From NCBI GenBank assembly GCA_029865405.1, contig JAOUGZ010000059.1, forward strand, positions 1 to 10,514: DNA of 10,514 bases, in the 5' to 3' direction. The position numbers and the translations under genes are program-made. The notes below the pieces were generated by a model. That model did not search any database. It worked only from the letters and a program-made list of their open reading frames with translations, and was not told the DNA's origin. Below, in pieces: positions 7,249 through 10,514 of this stretch. The DNA is from Betaproteobacteria bacterium. Lineage in GTDB: Bacteria; Pseudomonadota; Gammaproteobacteria; Burkholderiales; SG8-39. Position 1 is the stretch's first letter, and the number at the start of each line of letters is the position of its first letter.

Positions 7249-7665
7249 ATGGCAACGGCAGACGACAAGCAGCGCGGCGGCGACCCGAAACTGGACCCGG
7301 CGGCGCTCTACCTGGAGGAGGTCTTCACCGACCGGCGCATCGGCACCATCCGCCGCATGACGCCGGTCAAGGCGGACGCCACCACCGACGTCTCGCGGCC
7401 GGTGGTCTACGTGGGCGAAACGCAGGTCATGACGCAAGTTGGCACCTTGCCGATCGCGTTCGAGATCCCGGCCTCGACGCTCGAAGACGCGGCGAAGCAG
7501 TTCGGCCCGCTCGCCAAGGAGGCGATCGAGCGCACCATGAAGGAGCTGCAGGAGCTGCGGCGCCAGGCTGCGTCGTCCATCGTCGTGCCGCAGGGCGGGA
7601 TGCCGCCGGCCGGCGGCATGGGCGGCCTCGGCGGTGGGGGCGGCGGGAAAATCCAGCTGCCCTAG
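7249..7665 (+). CDS. Small conserved-looking cytoplasmic protein of unknown function
   Basis: 138 residues; I do not recognise a named family. The start ATG has AAGAGGA (7237-7243) five bases upstream. The N-terminal third is charged (DPAALYLEEVFTDRRIGTIR at about 16-35). A beta-rich middle follows with RPVVYVGETQVMTQVGTLPI (50-69). Next is a helix rich in charged and Leu residues (about 76-108, KEAIERTMKELQELRRQA), perhaps a short coiled coil. The tail is glycine- and methionine-rich (GGMPPAGGMGGLGGGGGGK). No signal peptide or membrane span is present. It lies 29 bases after the TPR gene in the same direction and is probably the last gene of the flavodoxin-bclA operon. Its composition and ribosome site argue that it is a real gene; its function cannot be read from the sequence. 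Confidence 0.8.
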   Translation: MATADDKQRGGDPKLDPAALYLEEVFTDRRIGTIRRMTPVKADATTDVSRPVVYVGETQVMTQVGTLPIAFEIPASTLEDAAKQFGPLAKEAIERTMKELQELRRQAASSIVVPQGGMPPAGGMGGLGGGGGGKIQLP

Positions 7666-7669
7666 GCGG

Positions 7670-8164
7670 TCAGCGCGGCGGGGGCGGCGGCGGCGGAACG
7701 TAGCCGCGCCCGCGCTGCCGCATCGTCGCGTAACCCTCGACGGGGACCTTGTGCCCCTTGGCGTACATGCACTGCTGGAAGGCGAAATCGTAGCGGCGCT
7801 GCGCGCTCATCTGCGAACTGCGCGCCGCGCCCGCGCCACCCGCGGAACCGACGATCAGGCCGGCGCCGGCGCCGGTGGCCGCGCCGTCGCGACCGCCGAT
7901 CAGGCCGCCCGCCACCGCGCCGACGGCGGCGCCCACCGCCGCGCTCTTCACGCCGCTCTGAGCGGCGATGTCATCGGGCGTCGTGCCCTGCACCTGGAAG
8001 CTGGCGTACTGCCGGCACTCATAGTCGTCGGCGCGGAACTGGTCGAAGGTCTTGTCTTCGCCGGGGAGCACCAGCACCGACGGCCCGGTCGGCGCCGTGG
8101 CGCAGCCGGCGAGCAGCAGGACGGCCGCGCTTACTGCTGCGGCGAGGGTTCGACGCGTTGCCAT
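7670..8164 (-). CDS. Glycine-zipper lipoprotein
   Basis: 164 residues from MATRRTLAAA. A lipoprotein signal peptide ends in the lipobox LLLAGC, giving lipidated Cys21 and no Asp at +2, so outer-membrane sorting is expected. The mature part has a short polar region with DQFRADDYECRQYASFQ, then a glycine-zipper segment with GxxxG-type spacing (about AAVGAAVGAVAGGLIGGRDG onward, 80-115). A RRYDFAFQQCMYAKGHKVP element follows that recurs in this family, and the tail is a run of prolines (VPPPPPPPR). Such proteins sit in the envelope; specific roles are mostly unknown. A second ATG at 8176 would add MPKP and neither start has a clear ribosome site. The 5' end overlaps the upstream secreted-protein gene by 34 bases in another frame, so translation is probably coupled. 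It converges with the small unknown gene, four bases apart. Confidence 0.85.
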   Translation of the reverse strand: MATRRTLAAAVSAAVLLLAGCATAPTGPSVLVLPGEDKTFDQFRADDYECRQYASFQVQGTTPDDIAAQSGVKSAAVGAAVGAVAGGLIGGRDGAATGAGAGLIVGSAGGAGAARSSQMSAQRRYDFAFQQCMYAKGHKVPVEGYATMRQRGRGYVPPPPPPPR

Positions 8165-8463
8165 GGGCTTGGGCATTGCTTGACGTAGGGGTAGTAGGTT
8201 TTCGAATCGGGGCAGAAATACCAGTACTGGTCGGCATCGCGCGCCTCGCCGTCGTCCTTCTCCACGTACACGGTAGGGGCCGGTCGCTCGACGATCACGC
8301 GCTCGTAAGGCGGGTAATAGTGCCACGGATGCCAGCCCCACCACACCGGCGCGCCGATGACCACGCCGAGGCGCACGCGGCCGCCGCGGTGCGCGTCGGC
8401 AGGGCCGGCGATCGCCAGCGCGCCGATCATGGCTGCCGCCAGGAAGATCAGGGCTCGCTTCAC
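8131..8463 (-). CDS. Small secreted aromatic-rich protein
   Basis: 110 residues if GTG at 8463 (VKRALIFLAAA) is the start. This gives a classical Sec signal peptide with basic n-region, hydrophobic core and a cleavage site after ADA at about residue 24 (A-D-A before HRGG). A TTG start at 8505 would add 14 residues ahead of the signal and is less likely. The mature protein is rich in Trp, Tyr and Pro (PVWWGWHPWHYYPPYERV at about 39-56). It ends in WYFCPDSKTYYPYVKQCPSPW (about 79-99), a two-cysteine module I recognise from many short periplasmic or secreted proteins of proteobacteria without known function. The two cysteines may form a disulfide. Its coding end runs 34 bases into the lipoprotein gene, so the two are likely co-expressed envelope proteins unrelated to benzoate chemistry. 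Confidence 0.78.
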   Translation of the reverse strand: MKRALIFLAAAMIGALAIAGPADAHRGGRVRLGVVIGAPVWWGWHPWHYYPPYERVIVERPAPTVYVEKDDGEARDADQYWYFCPDSKTYYPYVKQCPSPWQRVEPSPQQ

Positions 8464-8498
8464 GGTCCCAAGATTAGACCCATGCCGGCCCGGGCGCG

Positions 8499-8515
8499 GT
8501 AACAAGGCGTAACAA
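8499..8515. repeat. Direct repeat GTAACAA with 10-base period
   Basis: GTAACAA occurs at 8499-8505 and again at 8509-8515 in the 68-base divergent gap between the secreted-protein gene and the FAD monooxygenase gene. Placement one helix turn apart in a promoter-bearing gap could mark a protein-binding site. No convincing -35/-10 pair could be assigned in either direction, though a TCTAAT (minus strand, 8478 to 8473) and a TATCAT (plus strand, 8520-8525) are present. Confidence 0.35.
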
Positions 8516-8531
8516 TTTGTATCATCGGCCG

Positions 8532-9644
8532 ATGCACATCTGCATCATCGGCGCCGGCCCGGCGGGGCTCCTGTTCGCACTGCTCGCCAAGCGGCGGCGC
8601 CCCGGCTGGCGGGTCGAGGTGCGGGAGCAGAATCCCCCTGACGCCACCTTCGGCTTCGGCGTCGTGTTCTCGCAGGGCGCGCTCGCCTTCCTCGAGCGCG
8701 ATGCGCCCGACCTGCACGCCGCGCTCGCCGCGCGCATGGAGTCATGGCCGACGCAGCGCATCGTGCACCGCGGGCAGGCGATCGACATCGACGGCAACGG
8801 CTTCTCCGCCATCGCCCGGTTGCACTTGATCCAGTTTCTGCAGGCGCTGTGCCGCGACGCGGGGGTCGCGATGCGCTTCGGGCAACGGCTCGATTCACCG
8901 CCGCCGGCCGACCTGGTGGTCGGCGCCGACGGCCTCAATTCCGTCGTGCGCGGCAGCGCGGGCTTCGCGCCCAAGGTCGAATGGCTCAGCAACCGGTTCG
9001 TCTGGTACGGCACGCGCCGGCGTTTCGACTGCCTCACGCTGACGTTCCGCGACACCCCGCAGGGCGCCTTTGTCGCGCATCACTATCGCTACAGCCCGGA
9101 CATGAGCACCTTCATCGTCGAATGCGATGCGCACACCTGGGCGCGCGCGGGGCTGGAGCACATGAGCGACGCCGGATCGCGGGCATTTTGCGAGCGGGTA
9201 TTCGCCGCGGAGCTCGACGGCCGCGGGCTGGTCTCGAATCATTCCATCTGGCGCCGGTTTCCGCTGCTGTCGAACGAGGCCTGGTCCGCGGGAAATCGCG
9301 TGCTCATCGGCGACGCGCTGCGCAGCATGCACTTCTCCATCGGCTCGGGAACGCGCCTGGCGTTCGAAGACGCCATCGCCCTGGATCGCGCCTTCGGCGA
9401 AGCGGGCGAGGACGTGGCGGCGGCGCTCGCGGCCTTCGAGCGCGCGCGCCGGCCCGTGGTCGAGAAGCTGTTCTCGGCGGCGGGCGCGAGCTCCCTCTGG
9501 TACGAGGCGTTTCCGGCGCGCATGCGGCGTTTCGACGCCCTGGGCCTCGCCTACGACTACATGATGCGCAGCGGCCGGATGAGCGACGAGCGGCTGCGGG
9601 CCCTGGCTCCCGCTTTCATGACGCAGGTCAAGAAAGGCGCTTGA
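8532..9644 (+). CDS. Single-domain FAD monooxygenase, salicylyl-CoA 5-hydroxylase-like
   Basis: 370 residues from MHICIIGAGPAG. Flavoprotein aromatic hydroxylase signatures are in order: dinucleotide fold GAGPAG (7-12) with the acidic/basic turn VEVREQNPPDATFGFGVVFS (28-47), DG motif DLVVGADGLNSVVR (127-140) and GD motif NRVLIGDALRSMHFSIGSGT (255-274) followed by LAFEDAIAL. The 'TFGFGVVFS' and 'HFSIGSGTRLAFEDA' strings are those of salicylyl-CoA 5-hydroxylase (SdgC) and the N-terminal half of 2-aminobenzoyl-CoA monooxygenase/reductase, which hydroxylate CoA-bound rings using FAD, NAD(P)H and O2. The C-terminal OYE-like reductase half found in fused homologues is absent. The ATG at 8532 is chosen because the glycine-rich fold begins at once; TTG at 8517 would add only five residues. 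No ribosome site is seen. Exact substrate is uncertain. Confidence 0.85.
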   Translation: MHICIIGAGPAGLLFALLAKRRRPGWRVEVREQNPPDATFGFGVVFSQGALAFLERDAPDLHAALAARMESWPTQRIVHRGQAIDIDGNGFSAIARLHLIQFLQALCRDAGVAMRFGQRLDSPPPADLVVGADGLNSVVRGSAGFAPKVEWLSNRFVWYGTRRRFDCLTLTFRDTPQGAFVAHHYRYSPDMSTFIVECDAHTWARAGLEHMSDAGSRAFCERVFAAELDGRGLVSNHSIWRRFPLLSNEAWSAGNRVLIGDALRSMHFSIGSGTRLAFEDAIALDRAFGEAGEDVAAALAAFERARRPVVEKLFSAAGASSLWYEAFPARMRRFDALGLAYDYMMRSGRMSDERLRALAPAFMTQVKKGA

Positions 9645-9668
9645 TTTCCATGCAGTTAAGAATATTAT
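9641..9668 (+). promoter_or_regulatory. Predicted sigma-70 promoter of the TetR gene
   Basis: TTGATT (9641-9646, overlapping the monooxygenase stop) and TATTAT (9663-9668) with a 16-base spacer lie in an AT-rich patch. Transcription would start near 9675, at the TetR ATG itself, implying a leaderless message from ATG 9676 or use of the in-frame GTG at 9694. Confidence 0.45.
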
Positions 9669-9670
9669 TC

Positions 9671-9693
9671 GAACAATGGTTCAAGTTTTGAAC
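9671..9693. promoter_or_regulatory. Palindromic candidate operator at the TetR gene start
   Basis: A perfect inverted repeat GTTCAA-GTT-TTGAAC covers 9679-9693. A further GAAC at 9671-9674 pairs with the GTTC at 9679-9682, so three GAAC/GTTC half-sites stand in a row. Position directly at the predicted transcript start is typical for autorepression by a TetR protein. Confidence 0.55.
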
Positions 9694-10272
9694 GTGAGTT
9701 CCGTGCGCCAGCCCTCGGCGCGCGTGCGCCAGCGGAACGAAGCCCGGCGCCTCGACATCCTGCGCGCCGCGGCGCGCGTCTTCCGCCGCCGCGGCATCGC
9801 CGCGGCGGGCATGCGCGAGATCGCCGAGGAGGCCGGCCTCTCGCCCGGCAACCTGTACCACTATTTCTCCGGCAAGGACGAGATCCTGCTTTTTTGCCAG
9901 GAGCGCACGCTCGAGCGCATGCAAGCGGCGGTGGCGGCGGCGCGCGGCACGGCGAGCGAGCGCCTGCGCGCGGTCCTGCGCGCGCACGTGCACAGCATGC
10001 TCGACGAGCTGGAGGGCGCAACGGCACACCTCGACGTGGAGGCGCTGCCGAATAAGCTGCGCGCGCCGATGATCGAGAAGCGCGACGCCTATGAGCGTGC
10101 CGTGCGCGGCATCGTCGCCGAGGCCATGCCGCGCGGCGACGCGGCGCTCATCACGCGCGCCATGCTCGGCGCGGTCAACTGGACGGCGCGCTGGTACCGG
10201 CCCGAGGGCGCGCAGGGGCCCGACGAGATCGCCGAGACGCTGTCCGACTATCTGGTAAAGGGGCTGGCATGA
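9676..10272 (+). CDS. TetR-family transcriptional regulator
   Basis: 198 residues. The N-terminal TetR DNA-binding domain spans about 27-73: RLDILRAAARVFRRRGIAAAG leads into the helix-turn-helix MREIAEEAGLSPGNLYHYFSGKDEIL. The C-terminal two-thirds is helical, as expected of the ligand-binding and dimerisation domain (VNWTARWYRPEGAQGPDEIAE near 168-188 resembles other catabolic TetR regulators). The ATG at 9676 gives a somewhat long N-arm; GTG codons at 9694 or 9703 are possible starts, and would leave the palindrome outside the coding region. No ribosome site is visible for any of them. Its stop overlaps the next gene by ATGA, so it is transcribed with the molybdenum-hydroxylase genes and probably controls them and possibly the monooxygenase upstream. 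The effector is likely an aromatic acid or its CoA thioester, by inference. Confidence 0.92.
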   Translation: MVQVLNVSSVRQPSARVRQRNEARRLDILRAAARVFRRRGIAAAGMREIAEEAGLSPGNLYHYFSGKDEILLFCQERTLERMQAAVAAARGTASERLRAVLRAHVHSMLDELEGATAHLDVEALPNKLRAPMIEKRDAYERAVRGIVAEAMPRGDAALITRAMLGAVNWTARWYRPEGAQGPDEIAETLSDYLVKGLA

Positions 10273-10514
10273 AGCGGGTGCGCTTGACGCTGCGCGTGAA
10301 CGGGGAGGAGCAGGAGGTGCTGTTCCATTCGTACAAGACGCTGCTCGAAGTGCTGCGCGAGGAGCTCAACCTCACCGGCACCAAGCATGGCTGCGAGCTG
10401 GGCGAGTGCGGCGCCTGCGCCGTGCTCGTCGACGGCGCGCCGGTGCTCTCGTGCCTGGAGCTCGCGCTGCAGTGCGAAGGGCGCGACATCCAGACGGTGG
10501 AGGGCCTCGCGCAG
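10269..10514 (+). CDS. Molybdenum hydroxylase [2Fe-2S] small subunit, N-terminal part
   Basis: The first 82 residues of a protein cut by the window edge. A plant-type ferredoxin domain is shown by Cys42, Cys47, Cys50 and Cys62 in GTKHGCELGECGACAVLVDG and LSC, the C-x4-C-x2-C-x11-C spacing of the small iron-sulfur subunits of the xanthine dehydrogenase family (about 150-165 residues in full; a second all-helical [2Fe-2S] domain should follow). In this family the subunit passes electrons between the Mo-pterin and FAD subunits. The neighbourhood suggests 4-hydroxybenzoyl-CoA reductase gamma subunit (HcrC), which yields benzoyl-CoA, but CoxS-type and other aromatic or aldehyde hydroxylases have the same N-terminus. 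The ATG overlaps the TetR stop (ATGA); the large subunits should lie to the right. Confidence 0.88.
   Translation, partial: MKRVRLTLRVNGEEQEVLFHSYKTLLEVLREELNLTGTKHGCELGECGACAVLVDGAPVLSCLELALQCEGRDIQTVEGLAQ

Noticed and set aside
8484..8495. GC palindromes (GCCGGC, GCCCGGGC) in the gap before the monooxygenase
   Set aside because: Short GC-only palindromes are expected by chance in DNA this GC-rich; no T-run follows, so not called a terminator.
8744..9691. 315-residue + strand frame overlapping the FAD monooxygenase
   Set aside because: Arg/Ala/Gly-rich frame-shifted reading of the recognised flavoprotein, no motif or start signal.

Overview
The window is high-GC DNA with the codon use, gene content and tightly packed, overlapping genes of a betaproteobacterium (Burkholderiales/Rhodocyclales-like; this lineage call is inference). 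It carries part of a catabolic island for aromatic acids handled as coenzyme A thioesters.

Layout. Bases 1-150 hold the 3' end of a DMT/EamA-type membrane transporter on the + strand. Its stop codon overlaps the stop of a convergent minus-strand operon (3942 down to 147): boxR (XRE regulator fused to a shikimate-kinase-like domain), boxC (dihydrodiol lyase) and boxB (diiron benzoyl-CoA 2,3-epoxidase). These three are joined by 4-base and 1-base overlaps. A short AT-rich divergent promoter region (about 3943-3995) separates boxR from a + strand operon: a short-chain flavodoxin, benzoate-CoA ligase (bclA), a TTC38-like TPR protein and a small conserved protein of unknown function (3996-7665). 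Next comes a minus-strand pair of overlapping exported proteins (8463 down to 7670): a small aromatic-rich secreted protein and a glycine-zipper lipoprotein. Bases 8532-9644 encode a single-domain FAD monooxygenase resembling the hydroxylase part of salicylyl-CoA 5-hydroxylase / 2-aminobenzoyl-CoA monooxygenase. A TetR regulator with a palindrome at its own start follows, and it overlaps the truncated start of a [2Fe-2S] subunit of a molybdenum hydroxylase (xanthine dehydrogenase / 4-hydroxybenzoyl-CoA reductase gamma type) that runs off the right edge.

How it fits together. BclA makes benzoyl-CoA from benzoate, ATP and CoA. BoxB epoxidises the ring with O2, and BoxC hydrolytically opens the epoxide product. 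BoxR probably senses benzoyl-CoA and controls both divergent operons from the shared region. The right-hand genes look like a second, separately regulated entry point for hydroxylated or dehydroxylated aroyl-CoA compounds.

Two usual box partners are not in the window: boxA (the reductase for BoxB) and boxD (the aldehyde dehydrogenase). The operon ends directly after boxB against the transporter gene, and a flavodoxin sits where an electron-transfer protein would be useful. I consider this the most interesting question in the window. No IS elements, tRNA, rRNA or CRISPR arrays are visible, and no gene-free stretch exceeds about 70 bases.
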